DNA from: Lasiosphaeria ovina | Lineage: Eukaryota; Ascomycota; Sordariomycetes; Sordariales; Lasiosphaeriaceae | Length of the DNA stretch: 64,000 bases | Reading direction: 5' to 3' | Assembly: GCA_033439765.1 (NCBI GenBank) | Contig: JAULSN010000004.1 | Coordinates: 2,242,001-2,306,000, forward strand | Part shown: positions 47,273 through 59,297 of the stretch, in pieces | Layout of the letters: each line of letters begins with the position of its first letter | Position numbering within the stretch: the stretch's first letter is position 1 | Notes under the pieces: generated by a model | Seen by the model: only the letters and a program-made list of their open reading frames with translations | Databases searched by the model: none | What the model was told of the DNA's origin: nothing | Made by a program: the position numbers and the translations under genes

Positions 47273-48442
47273 CACGACACGCAGTTACCGGTTAGAAGGA
47301 AGAAAAACGACACAGTGCGATTCGGCGCAGCAACGGCGTCGACGATGGGCTGCAGCGCCCAGCCAAGTACATACATATCTACTGCCAAGGGCACAGCAAC
47401 AAAATATCATTACCGCGCAAGGCGGCGGATGGGGTGTCCATGCTCCAGGCGTTATTGTGGGATGGGGTACATCTCGTGGATTGTATAAAAGGGCATGTCA
47501 GTCATGTTCCCCCGTCATAGAAGAAACCACTGTCACCACTTAGGTGTAATATTACATCGTTCTGGGTGTCGGGACGTACTGTATCCGTGAGTAGGCCGGG
47601 TTCGTATGAGTTGATGGCGTTGCTGTCATGTCGTACCGATCCAGTGTCGTAGCAACTCATCTCTTTTATTTACAATAAAAACCTGATCGAAGCTTAAAAC
47701 CCAGACACCTCCCATGACCCTCAAGAACCGGAAGCTAGGCAACGGGAGTCTCCATAGAGCGCAGCGATGTTGGAACAGTTTCCATATTGTACTCCGTATC
47801 AAAGCCATGATTCAAGATCTGATATCAGGGTGCATGCAGCACTGCTAATTACCTATGTTTTTCTACACAGAAATACAGACAGCCCCAGACCAAGCTTGTT
47901 TCCGCCCCATGACCCCCTTCCTTTCCTTCCCTCCATATTTCCCCTTGCTCTGAAGCCGTACCACGGTATCGGTATCATCCATAAATAAAACAACAATAAA
48001 GTAAAAGTAAACACAAAAAAACCCAAAATGCCTTCTAAACCAAGGCGCCGCCGGTGTACACAAGATAAACCCCATTCCTAATAACAAAAGCAAGTATTGC
48101 CTGCCCGCCCGCTCGCTCCCGAGTTGTTTTTGCCAGAATACAACGTAATTAATGGAGCCCATAATTTTTGTGTCTGCGTTAATCCGACAACGTCATTAAG
48201 AAAAAGAAGAAACAGGGCTCAGAACAATACCCGCCATCTTCAGAAAACCTGTCTGGCCGAGGCGAGAAGTAATAGGGGAGGGTTGGCATGCGCCAAAAAG
48301 GAAAGAAACAAAAGTGTGTGTCCAACAGCAGTGGCTGAGACTTCACTCTTCTTTCCGTGTCAGAGACAAAAGTTTCCCCAGTCACCGTATCACACCCACC
48401 AGCCTCGACCTCTCTCTCCCATCCCCTCTAGCTGTCCCTCGT
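47273..48442. other. 1.2-kb intergenic region, no gene seen
   Basis: This lies between convergent Mim2 and Nce102 and contains TACTCCGTA at 47790-47798. It is AT-richer than the surroundings (47960-48030) and probably contains the 3' UTRs. Confidence 0.6.
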
Positions 48443-48970
48443 TCAGCGGCCGATATGCGACATGGAAGGGACGCCAACGGAGCCGCCCATCCGGTGGCCA
48501 CCACCGCCGAGCCTGCCGAGCACGATCCCGACCACGACGGTGACGAACAGGAACCACATGAAGACGGTGCTGGCCTGGAGCTCGCGGCAGCGCTTCGCAT
48601 CATCCAAGCTGCCATAACCAATCCAGTCACCAGGCTTGGAGCCGGGCTGCAGGTCGCCGCAGTTGACGACGCCGAGCTTGGCGGCCAGCGCGATGGCGGT
48701 GATCAGGAAGATGCCCGCGGCGACCGCGTCGACGATGAACACCGCCGCCGGCGACGCGAACCGCGACGACACGCTGTCCACCACGCCCGCCGCCAGCCCG
48801 TACAGCGACACCAGCCACGCCACCACCACCACGAACATGGTGAAGTTGACTAGTGCTGATGCCGACGACGCCGCCGCCACGTTGCTCGCGATCACGTTAC
48901 CCACCAGCGCCGTCAGGAGCAGCGTCCACAGCAGCTGCAGGCCGCGCAGCAGGACCTGTATGATCTCCAT
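48443..48970 (-). CDS. NCE102: Nce102-like MARVEL-domain membrane protein
   Basis: A single-exon gene of 175 residues. The start MEIIQVLLRGLQLLWTLLLT at 48970 matches the family. Upstream codons in the same frame translate a CA repeat and are taken as leader. There are four hydrophobic segments at about 4-28, 38-62, 68-95 and 130-155, with the family loop containing KRCRELQASTVFMWFLF before the fourth. The C-terminal tail is short, Gly-rich and ends PSMSHIGR. Nce102 organises plasma-membrane eisosome/MCC domains, senses sphingolipid status, and was first named for non-classical export. The leader carries CA/TG dinucleotides and CAAAC units (48975-49040). Confidence 0.9.
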   Translation of the reverse strand: MEIIQVLLRGLQLLWTLLLTALVGNVIASNVAAASSASALVNFTMFVVVVAWLVSLYGLAAGVVDSVSSRFASPAAVFIVDAVAAGIFLITAIALAAKLGVVNCGDLQPGSKPGDWIGYGSLDDAKRCRELQASTVFMWFLFVTVVVGIVLGRLGGGGHRMGGSVGVPSMSHIGR

Positions 48971-51900
48971 TTCGTTTGTTTGGTTTGGTTTGGTGTGTGT
49001 GTATGTGTGTGTGTGTGTATGTGTGTGTGTGGTGTGTATGTATGCTTTTGGCGGTGATATCTCGTCGCTCAGAGGGACGACGGGAAGATTTATGTTACGC
49101 AGGACGGTTTCAGCTTTTCCGAGGAAGGAAGGGAAGCCGGCGAGTTGCTTCGGTAACGCGCGCGCGCGGCGCAAAGGGGGAAAGAAGACTGCTTGCTTGG
49201 CTGGCGATATTTGATGCCGAAGCTTAACTTGTCTAGATTTCTAGCGGTTGCGCAAAGTAAAGGGTATCTTTATGGTATTAGATGCGGTAGGAAGAAGACG
49301 AGGTCGAGAAAGTTTCTTTTTTTATTGCCTTGTTCCTGGAGTATGGCGGATGGAAAGGGTCGGGGTGGTTGTTGTTGGGATGAGCAAGACAAATAAAGGT
49401 GGGAGGACCGGCCGGAGGTGGGGAGGGGGACTGATTCGTCTTTAATTCCCGAAAGGGTCTTGGAGGACGGGACCAGGGCCGGACAGACAGGCAAGCAGGC
49501 TAACAACACGCTAGCGGGATCGAAAGACGCATAGAAACGACTCGTATGTTCTCGTAACATGTAATAGACCAAGCGCAGCGGCAGTCAGTCAGTCAGTCAG
49601 TCAGTCAGTCAGTCAGTCAGTCAGTCAGTCAGTCAGTGAGCGGGTGGTGTGAAGAGCACTAGGAGCGAGGGAAGGAAGCTCCCTTTTAGTTGGCACCTTA
49701 GAAGTGCATCGTCTCCTTAGTGAAATCGCCCGGGAGACAGGTCAAAAAGTGGGGGCGATGACGGAAGTGGTGGGGCCCGGTACTGGGCTTCGAAGCTCTC
49801 CAGCTCTTCCATCAGCGCTCGGATGATGACGCCGATTGGCAGAACGGGCGGCGCTTGGCAGCAGCAGTTCAGCACCTGACGGCGTGGTCGAGCTTAATTG
49901 CTATTTTATTCCTAGATATTCCCGCCTTACTTGGTTGCCACATGCTGTCCTGTGTTCATTATTCCATATTAACCGGCAAGTGATTGATGCGCGGTAATCA
50001 TTTCCAGTCACACTGTCCAGTGTTTCCGTGGTGAGAGAGTCGGGTTGCGGTTGCGTTGCGCCTAGAAACGGGCCTGCATGCCATGCATGCTCTGTTGAAC
50101 CCTGGCTCCACACCTCGTTGAACGGGGGACCAGTGTGACACGCCACTGTGCGCCGTGGTGGTGTGGCCGCTGTAAGTGGTGTCGGTGTCTCCCCTGGCTT
50201 CCCACTTTTCCGGTTTCGCACAGCGCAACGAATAATCGATTCGCCCACAGCGCCTCCCCGGGTCTCGAGGCCGCCCCCCGCCGGCCCCATCCTGGTTGGC
50301 CATGCAGCTTGGCCCAGCAACGTCGAACCTGCAGACGAACTGCCGCTGCCGCTCGGCGTGCGGCTTTGCGGCTTGCGCCCTTCTCAGGAAGACGAGATGT
50401 GAAACGGCTTTTTCTTCTTCGCGCCAGCACCGCCAGTCAGCAGCCGCCTGCACGCCTGTGTTTCTCATGCCCTGTTGGCCAGCGCGATGGAGTCAGCGGG
50501 CCAAGTTTGATACCGGCAACTTGCTGTTGGCAGTTGGCGATGCAAGTTGAAAATGGGGCTGGGCGCTGAGCTCGGTGACTGGCTGACTTTGGCGGGCGCC
50601 GAGTAACCCGAAGCTTCGGACTACGGGTTGTCCGGTTGACGGCGGTTCACTTCGTCAACATCACGACGCTGCGTCGTAACCATCCGAGGAACCGGGCAGG
50701 AGATTTGCTTCGGTAGTTGCTAGCTCACATGTTCAGCATCTGCACAGCAGTGTAAAGTCGCATCGGGCGTCCGAACTTGGCTGGCAAGATATAGGCCCAC
50801 GTATTGTATATGCGTATAGTACATGTCTCGGCGTCAAGAATCTCCAAGAAAATGCCCCGACTTTCAAACTGGAACAGCAAACTCCAGATCACAATGAAGG
50901 GGACAGCCAGGGCCAGTAACCAATCTGTCATACTCCAGAAAGATCGGGCTCTCGTCACACACGCACGCATGTCACAGCAAAGCTGGATGGGTGAATGGTT
51001 CTGAGTTCCTGAACCACGAGACAAACCACCCTCGGAACGCCACGCCTTGTTTAGACATGCGTGACCTGACGAGGCGCGAGTCAACGAAAAGTGTTTCCAT
51101 TCCGTCACTTCATTTTTGCCAGCTATGGAAAACGAAGTTTTCGCTTCTTTCTGGTAATCGAATTCCGAAAATGCGTTAAACTGTTTTACATTGCAAATAT
51201 ACACCTTACCCATATGTGCCGCGCGCAGTACGGGCGGGCGGGCACTTTTTTTTCCACGTATGTCTTCTCGGCAACTAAGTAGATTTCTCACACGAGTATT
51301 TCTTGGACAGAAATCAACCAGTCAAAGCCCCTATCTTATATTTCGGTAGGAACTAGTCAATCGAATAACCGACCCTCGAAATAAGAAAATCCCCGGTTCA
51401 AGAGTCTGAGTGCATAACGCGTTCCGAGCGCAGCGAGCAGCCCGCCACAGGGCCGCCGGAGTCAAAAAGGAAAGAAAGGAAGCAAGCAAGCAAGCAGAAG
51501 AAGGGCCGTCCGTTCAGCCATACCTTCCTGGCTGGTCTGGGCAGGTTGCGTATCTTGTATGTATTGTACCAAGTATCGTGATGACGAGGACGGTAGTAGT
51601 AGTAGTACGGTAGTATGGATTGTGCCACAGATGGAGGCAGAGGTTGCCTGTCTGCCTTCCCTTTACAGGTAAAGTAAAGCAAGTACGGCGGGGCCTGTAT
51701 GTATGTACCACCGTTGGTTACGCATCTGCCTTTGTCCGGGCTGCGTGCCAGAGGAGAGGCAGGCTCTGGCGGTAGGTTTTGTATTGTATGTACAAACAAA
51801 CATACAACTTTGGCGTCAAAGAAGAGCACAGAGATGGCATTTGCTCACTCATACGCAGACATATACTCCCGCTATTAACCACCTCACCGACAATAAACAT

Positions 51901-52031
51901 TTGATATACATACATACAATATATGGGGCCTATTTACCATAGCTCCCCATGTGCCTATGTATGTACCACAGCGGCGATATTAGCACAGCACAGCACAGTG
52001 AGATGAGGCCCACATCCACAGCACAAACTCG
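48971..52031. other. 3-kb intergenic region, no gene seen
   Basis: This holds TG-rich leader DNA of Nce102 (48990-49040), (CAGT)14, GTA and CATA tracts near 51590 and 51905. Open frames near 50062-50569 overlap each other on both strands and have no recognisable product. Confidence 0.55.
49582..49637. repeat. (CAGT)14 tetranucleotide repeat
   Basis: Fourteen perfect units, about 610 bp upstream of the Nce102 ATG. Confidence 0.98.
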
Positions 52032-52130
52032 CTAAACGTCGACGCCCTGCCTGCCCATAAACACCCTCGGCGCGCCGTGTCCCGCGCCGTCGGTCGGGGG
52101 GTCGCCGAACACGGCCGCGGCCTCTTGACC

Positions 52131-52172
<42 letters not shown>

Positions 52173-54557
52173 ACTCCCAACATCGTCAGTAGCAAGCGTG
52201 GCGCCGGCGAGGCGCTTGACGTCGTAGACGACGGAGGCGTTGACGGCGGAGACGTTGCGGAAGTAGAGCTCGACGTCAGGACCGTTATCGCCGAGGAAGC
52301 CGGACGCGGAGACGCCGGCGAAGCGGAAGACCTGTTGCGCGTCGCCGTAGCCGGAGCTGGAGCGCTGGTCGCCCGTCTGGAAGAAGGCGGCGGAGCCGGA
52401 CTTGGTGGTGGTCAGGGCCGAGCCGGCGTAGCGCGCGCCCAGGGCGCCGAACGCCTCGAGCCCGCTGGCGAAGACGCCGGCCCCGCCCGCCGAGGTCTCG
52501 AGCTGCTTGCCCTGCTCGAGGTACGCGCGGATGGACAGGTTGCCCTGCGGGGATACGCTGTACGTCTGGTTGGCGAAGAGCGGGTAGCGGTAGGCGGCGC
52601 GGTAGGAGCCGCTGGCGCCGACGGGCGCGCCGGCGGCCTGGTCGACGCCGCTGACGAGGAAGTCGTTGATCTGGTTGTAGCCGAAGGCGGACACGACGCC
52701 GCGGTTGGAGTAGGTCAGGGCCTGCGACCACGACACGGTGTCGGCCGACGACTGCGACACGACGCGCGCGCTGACCAGCAGGTCGCGCCGCACCGTCGTG
52801 TCGTAGGCCAGGGTCTCGTTGGTGCCGTTGGCCGACTGCGTCAGGCGGTGCAGGATGCTGACGGCGGGCGCGGGCGCCTGCACCGTCGGGCGGTCGCCCG
52901 TGGTGATGGATTTCGGGTCCGCGTCGAGCCAGACAAAGATCTTGCCCGTCACGTACCAGCTCTCGTCGACCGTCTCGGTCAGCGCCGCCGAGTAGACCCT
53001 GTTGGGGTCTGACGAGGGCCCGCTGTCGTCGACGTCGTCGTCCAGCCCCGCGATGCGGATGGTGAAGGTGTGCGGGCCGCCGTCGCAGAGCAGCGGCAGG
53101 AACGGCGTGATGTCGATCTCGTGCTCGCGCAGGTCGAACGCGTTGATGCCGGCGATGGGTCGGTGCAGGCTGGGCACGACGCCGCCGGTGAAGATGACGG
53201 GGAAGGGCCACTCGACGCCGGCCAGCTGGCCGTCGATCAGCACCTGCACCTCGCGGAACGGGCTGTAGCCGGTCAGCTGGCCTGCGGTGGCGTTGAAGGC
53301 GTAGATGTCGCTCTGCAGGACGTTGCTCCACCAGAACTCCTCGTTGGCCTGGCCGTTGGCCGAGACGGAGAAGACGGCGCGCCGCACGTTGCGGGGGAAG
53401 TTGCCGATGGTGTTGGTCGCGTTCTGCAGGGGGACGGTGAACTGGCTGACCGAGTTGTTGGCCGCCTGCCGCGCCGAGATGGGGATGACCAAGTCGCTGG
53501 GCGGCGCCGCATCGGTGGGCACGTCGCTCTTGAAGAAGATGGCCGTCAGGGTGGTATTGAAAATGCCCGTGTACTTGTCATCTGCGCGACACGGTCAGCT
53601 CTCTTCTTGCTGGCGGGCAAATAGTCGAGGCACCCGAAGCTTACTGACTAGGTTTCCCAGATCAAAGATGACCTTCTGCGGCTCTCTCCAGAGGGACAGA
53701 TACTCGGTGGCGTCCTTGAGGTAGATCCAGCTGATGCCCGGGGGGGTCGTCGGCTCAGCAGTCGAGGTGCGCCCTGGGCAAGTTAGAGGCCGGCGTCAAC
53801 CAAGTCTGCAGGGGCAGGGGCAGGGGCAGGGGCAGGGGCTGAACATACAGATCTCGATGTCGCCGAGATACATCAGGGCCAGGCGGTCATACTGCCGGCC
53901 CACGCTCACGACGCTGAAGTTGAGCACCACGCGGTTGAAGTCGCAGTCGGGCGGCGCGTAGTCGCCTGGGCCGGGGGTCAGAAGCAAACTAGATAAGGGG
54001 TTGGTGTGAGGCAGCTTACCGATGAAGGGCTCGCCGTAGCTAAAGGCAAAGTCGTGGCGCATCACCTGGACGCTGCAGGGCACGTCGTCGACGGACGAGG
54101 TCGAGCCGTCGCTGTCGGCAGCGCCGGCGGGCAGCAGGACGGGCTGGGCGACCTCGAAGTTTTTGAGGACGGTCCTCTCGGCGGGCGGGGCCGACGTGGT
54201 CGAGGTGGCAGCGGCCGGGCCGTAGCCCTCAACGCTCGCCCATCTGCTCTTGACAACGGCCTGAGACGACGAGGGGGGCGAGGCGGGAGCGCGGTGGTCG
54301 GCCACGGGGTCGGCGACAGGGCGGCCATGTTCTGCGCCATTGATATCGCCGTCCCCGTTCGCCGACTCACAAAGCATCGGATGAAGCTGGCAGTAGACGT
54401 ATTGTCCAGCCACCAAAAGTAGCAGCAGCGGCAGGAGCATCAGCAGCAGCCGGCGTAGTCGCCATGCCCGAGGCGTCTGGTCGAGCACATTGTCTACCGC
54501 GCGGGTCGCCTCGTCGGGATGCAGCAACGGCCGCTTTTCCGGCTGGGTTGGATGCAT
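52032..54557 (-). CDS. membrane-anchored PNGase A-type peptide N-glycanase
   Basis: Exons 54557..54020, 53965..53849, 53773..53645 and 53581..52032 give 777 residues. Donors are GTAAGC, GTATGT and GTAAGC; acceptors are CCCAG, CCCAG and CGCAG. The start is ATG at 54557. A basic N-terminus and one strongly hydrophobic segment (about 37-55) give a type II signal anchor, followed by a Pro/Ser/Ala linker. From about residue 155 the sequence follows the PNGase A family: CDFNRVVLNFSVVSVGRQYDR, DIEIWRTSTAEPTTPPGISW, FTVPLQNATNTIGNFPRNV, EFWWSNV and REVQVLIDGQLAGVEWPFP. The domain would face the secretory lumen or exterior. Activity is inferred; plant homologues remove N-glycans. A 15-Ser run lies near 731-745 before a short tail. 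Intron 2 contains (GGGGCA)4. Confidence 0.9.
52134..52171. repeat. (GCT)12 coding repeat, poly-Ser of the PNGase A-type protein
   Basis: Twelve AGC codons on the coding strand, flanked by AGT codons, give 15 Ser. Confidence 0.95.
53811..53834. repeat. (GGGGCA)4 in intron 2 of the PNGase A-type gene
   Basis: Four perfect units inside the 75-nt intron 53774-53848, filling about a third of it next to the donor side. Confidence 0.95.
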
Positions 54558-55947
54558 TGGCAAAGACCGAACGACGAATTACCTCGAGATGAAAATGAAT
54601 GAATGAATGAATGAATGAATCAGGCAAGCAGCGCGCGCAGCCTCGGGGGCTGCTGCGGATTGTCGGCGTCGACGATGGCGGCCACGCTTCACCCTGGATA
54701 GTGCGGGATGGTTGTAAGTCGCGAAAACCAAAGCTAGCCGAGGACGCGGGGGACGAAGCTGAGGACGGGGGGACGGACAACCACAACCGCGTCCCATCCG
54801 TCGAGTCAAGTGAAACCCCAGCTGTGCTACGTACGCTGCAAAACTTAAACCGCAGATTGGGTACTGGAAACACCCGAAATAGATAGCATGCTATCTATCA
54901 ATCGGATAAGAGTCGAGATGGAAACGAATCTCATTCTCTGGTCCACGTTTGATGGACGCGATGCGCGATGCGCGATGCGAGATGCGCGGGAGGCGTGATG
55001 GCTTCCCGATTCGGCTGGGATTGCAATGGGCATGACGGGAGTGAGGGGAGGGGCATATGGATGGAGCCAAGATGGGCTGCTGAGTGCCCGGCGCGGCCGC
55101 GAATTCAGCCACAATACCGAGTGCTACCCATAGGTAGGTCATTATCAGATCTTCGACGGCGGCTGTTAATCTGGTTAAGCTTGCATGTCTGTGTCTGCCT
55201 GTCTCTCTGTCTGTCTGTCTTGGACGAAACCGCCTGGCGCTGGCTGAGCTGGGGGCATTGGGTGGTGGATGGTGGTCCGCCAAAGCCAAAATAAAAGTCT
55301 AGTGCAAGTTCGGTTTCCAGCACATCGGTCAATAGACCTGAACAAATCGGTTTCTTCTGCCGATTTGGGACCCGAAACAGGATATAGAATTGACCCGCGC
55401 AAAGTGGTTTACAGAATATAATATCCAAGTTATACAGCGGCTGCAGGGGCCGACTCTGTGAAGTCTTGGCGCGGGGGTTTTTGGGGAATCAGCACCGAGA
55501 GGAGAGCCGTGTAAGTCGCCAGACACCGCATTAACATCAAAGTGCGAAGATCCAGAAGGCCAAATCCAATTCTGAGCTGCTCGCTCGCTGAACAGGGACG
55601 AGAGATACGTAAAAATATTGGAAAATGGGGTAGCCAGCTGATGGGACCAACATCCCAGACAACACCTGACGAGACCAAGTAAAAGGGGGGCCGCAATCCC
55701 ATCCCATCACAGTCAGTCCAGGTCCCAGACCAAAAGGCGGTGTCCCCCCGTAAGGAAAAAGGGGGTCAGGACAGCCATCCCAAGAGAGATTCTGTTTCTC
55801 CCCTTCCCTCGCCCGCAACGTCTGTCCCCATCCCCCCTTTCCCCCTAGGTAGCCAGCCCCCTGAACAAAACACCCAAACACAACAACCCCCTTTTCCACT
55901 CCCGCCCCAAACTTCCAACAAAACAACCCCCCTATACCATGTCCCAA
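54558..55947. other. 1.4-kb intergenic region, no gene seen
   Basis: This has a (GAAT)6 tract at about 54597-54620 just upstream of the PNGase A start, GATGCGC units near 54958-54990, and a (TGTC) tract near 55195-55220. Confidence 0.6.
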
Positions 55948-56958
55948 TCACGCAGTAGTAAACCACCAATACCGTCTCCTTGCACTCATAAACAACTCAT
56001 CCCTTTTATCGAACCTGCTCTGAAAAAAATTGAACACGGAGAACTCGTCGCGCCGCATCACGTACGTCTCCGGCGCCGCCCGCAGCCTCGCCACCACCTC
56101 GGCCAGCGCGCCGTTCAGCAGCGCGCTGATCTTGGCGTCGCACTCGGCCTCGGGGCTCTCGCGCGCCATGTCCAGCGCCTGCATCACCATGGGGCCGGCG
56201 GCGAAGGAGCTTTTTGGTTGCTGTTGGGGTTGGGGCTGCGAGGAGCAGTAGGAGGAGTCGTGTGGTTGTTGTTGTTGTTGTTGTTGTTGTTGTTGCGATG
56301 GGTGTTGGTGTTTCGATGGGTGTTGGTGTTGTCGGGAGGGGTGCAGAAGTGGCGGCAGCGGCAGCATCTGGCCGTCGTCGCCTTGCTGGTAGACATGGCG
56401 ATTCTGTGCCTGGTGGGAGGGGGGGTAGATTTGGTTCACCTGCTGCTGCTGGGAGCCGTTCAGAGGGTCGAATTGGTGCTGCTCAAGCTGCTCTTGGTCG
56501 AGCCCGTCGAGCGGATCTGGCAGGTCCTGGGCTGCTGTTCTTGGCGACGACGATGTCGACGACGACGGCGCGGGAGAGACTGACAGCGCCGTGGACGACA
56601 ACTGAGTCGAGGTTGATGGCGATGACAGGGTTGTTGGCGGCCGAGTTAAGGACGGCTGTGATGGGACCAACGGCCAGGTCGCTGACGACTGGATCGAGGC
56701 CGGCTGCGATGGCTCCAGTAATATTGTTGCTGACGACTGGGTCGAGGTCGACCGCGACCGCTCCAACGGCAGCATCGCCGACGACATGGCCAGTGCTGGC
56801 TGGCTGCCGTCGCCCTCGCCCGTGTTCGAGGGACAGGACGGCATGATGGCGTTGACGGTGGCAGTGGTGTTGTGCTTCGCGGATGGCGGCTTGTCGTAGT
56901 ACGAGGTGCTGGACGGCCGAAGCAAGTCCTGGGCTTGCAAAGACAGAATCGAGGGCAT
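55948..56958 (-). CDS. Gln/Ser/Pro-rich protein of unknown function with a conserved-looking C-terminus
   Basis: A single-exon gene of 336 residues. The ATG at 56958 (MPSILSLQAQDLLRPSSTSY) is the first in this frame. Residues about 30-265 are low-complexity: Ser/Thr/Pro-rich repeats built on TSTQSSAT-like units, then a Gln/His-rich part with a poly-Gln run encoded by (GTT)n on the plus strand (about 56265-56295). The last 70 residues are different: a helical, charged block (ECDAKISALLNGALAEVVAR) leads to ETYVMRRDEFSVFNFFQSRF and an aromatic end. This end looks like a conserved domain, and I have a vague memory of similar ends in other Pezizomycotina proteins, but I cannot name a family. A nuclear or RNA-granule role is possible from composition only. 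Confidence 0.65.
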   Translation of the reverse strand: MPSILSLQAQDLLRPSSTSYYDKPPSAKHNTTATVNAIMPSCPSNTGEGDGSQPALAMSSAMLPLERSRSTSTQSSATILLEPSQPASIQSSATWPLVPSQPSLTRPPTTLSSPSTSTQLSSTALSVSPAPSSSTSSSPRTAAQDLPDPLDGLDQEQLEQHQFDPLNGSQQQQVNQIYPPSHQAQNRHVYQQGDDGQMLPLPPLLHPSRQHQHPSKHQHPSQQQQQQQQQQPHDSSYCSSQPQPQQQPKSSFAAGPMVMQALDMARESPEAECDAKISALLNGALAEVVARLRAAPETYVMRRDEFSVFNFFQSRFDKRDELFMSARRRYWWFTTA

Positions 56959-58309
56959 GGCTAACTCTATATATATCTGATAACCCGAAGACAGAGGGGG
57001 GATAATGCTCGGCGGCTGGGTAGATATGGGCGAGAATGCAGGAGCTGTGTGGTGGCGAGAACTACCGATCTGCTTCAAGCAGGGAGACGAGCTTGTGAGG
57101 GCGTCTAGGTTCTCCCTTGTCTTGGCCAGAGGCAAGGTTGGTCAGGCAGTTTGTAGAGAAGTAGGGGTATCCCAGCGCCTGGCTCTTGCTTTGCTGGGTT
57201 GGTTGACCTTGAGAGAGAATGACTTTTACTGAAGCTATCGCCGCAGGGTCTTTTCTAAATCAGGGAAGGGGTGCCCCCTCTTATAGAGAGAGGGAACTTG
57301 TCCACTTCTGGACTTGCTGGGAGCCTGTGGCTATGGCCGACCTATCGCGACACGACCGGTGCTAGCAACTGGCAATGGGACAGTGCACCATGTCGATGGC
57401 TAGACGAAGCGTCGGGTAGGCGGAGCAAGCTTGGCAAACCTAATCCCGTAGCCCCTCCGGAGAGGGAAGGCGTCTGTCCTGGCAGGCGGGCAGGCGGGCG
57501 AGCGGGCGGGCGTGCCAAACTCGCGTCTTTGACGGCGGTGACATAAAGCCGAGCTATCTTGTCTCGAGGCAACGCTCCAAGTCAGGAGGGGGCTGGACTA
57601 GCCAACGTGCTAAACGGCTCCCTCTCAGACACCCGTCAAGAACGCAGACTTTGCCACGCTAGCGCGTTGCATGCCGACTAAAGTTTTCCAGAAGCAGCAG
57701 GGAAAACGTTATTTTTGGGGTTATCTTAGGAGGGTATGCGTAGCCGGACGGGAGGCATCCAATCTCTTGATAGACAGGTCCGAGCAGAACGCTAGCCCCA
57801 GGGTCAGGTCGGCCCTTGGCAACGACAGCCAGCAACGGCAGCAGCAGCAGAGACCCATGACCCATGATGGCTCGCCCTGAAAGATAGGGGGCAAGACAAA
57901 ACTACCAAATCTCGATGGTCTACAGCCTGCGGGCTCGGATTGGATCAAAACACCAAGGGGGCGACAGTCTGGACACTCGCGATCCACGGGTGACTCGGCC
58001 AAGCAACTCGGGGCGAGGAGGGATTGAGGTTTCATGGCAACCCTGGACTTGAGCTGGCGCTGACTACGAGCTGGCGCTACGAGTTAGCCAAGGAAAAGCT
58101 TATTACCGATAACGCAGATCAGCCGCGTGCGTCGCTGGCTTGCATGCCCTGGGCATTTTCCCCTCCAGAGACCGTCTTCACGAGCATTTACCTTCACATA
58201 GACACTAGACCCCGTTCGCCGATGGTGAGTGGTGGATGACCGAGCCGGGGTTAGGTGGGTACATGCTCGTCGCTGTACGACCTCGAGAAGAAAATGGAAT
58301 AAGTCATTG

Positions 58310-58339
58310 GGGATGGGATGGGATGGGATGGGATGGGAT
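58310..58339. repeat. (GGGAT)6 pentanucleotide repeat
   Basis: Six perfect units. A shorter tract of the same unit lies at about 30632-30652. Confidence 0.97.
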
Positions 58340-59297
58340 GTCAAAACGCGAAAGAGCGAAAAGGCTAAGAAGTCATGTTCGCCCCTGGGTCTCGGCAGGG
58401 ACTACGATTCTCGGTGTCGCCTAGCCCCAACGAGGCGTGCTCTCCTTTGTATCTACATACGTACTACGATAAAACATGTCGTGGGGACTGGCAAAGTATG
58501 TATGCCTTTTCGGCAAGGAAACGGCAGCATGATAATCTCCCCACATTCCCGAATACCGGTTTTACGGCGGGCGGGCCAGGTTTCCACAGAGAATTCCCGG
58601 GAGCCAGAGCAGGTGTGTGCGGCGCAAGGTGAAGAAGAGACGAAACAGCCGGTGGCCGGGAGCAGTACCTACCTGATGTATGGTATGTATTGTACAAACA
58701 CAAAACACGCAAACCGCACACACACACATACGAAGAGAGACGGAGAGCATGTGGAACCGCCTGCCAGTCCATAGCAGCGCCAATAATGTGCCTGAGCATA
58801 ACACCAAAAGCGCTCGGACTGGCGGGATCGAGAGACGAGATCGAGACAGACATTCCCATCAAAACAACAGTCAAAGACAACCTAACCTAGCACAAAAAAA
58901 AAGCAAAAAGGACATCAGCTCCAAACTAAAAAAGAACTTCTATCTTGCCATTGGCCATGATAAGAAGATGTTCTATCCCCCCCTCTCCCGGCCCCATAAA
59001 AAATAGACTCCGTTCTGATGCCTCCCCCCTAGCGCAAACCCTATTGCCATGGCCTTTTTTTTTTTTTTTTTTTCGGAGGAAGGGAAGGAAACTGACAAGC
59101 ATGGCAAAAGTGACATCTGGCACGAACTGGCGACGGGTTCCGTGTCTCAAGGCAGAAAGGCGGAAAGCAGAGAGGCAGGCATATCACACAGCACATTGCG
59201 CCCCCCATCTCCCACGGTCATCCCTGAACAAATTCAAACGCAGACGCCACCGAAATGGTGATGATGACTCGGATAAATTCCTTCCGGGAACGTGGAA

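Noticed and set aside
51392..51405. GGTTCAAGAGTC resembling a tRNA T arm
   Set aside because: The conserved CC after the loop is missing and no cloverleaf can be drawn.
52077..53012. 311-codon plus-strand open frame
   Set aside because: It is antisense to the PNGase A-type gene.
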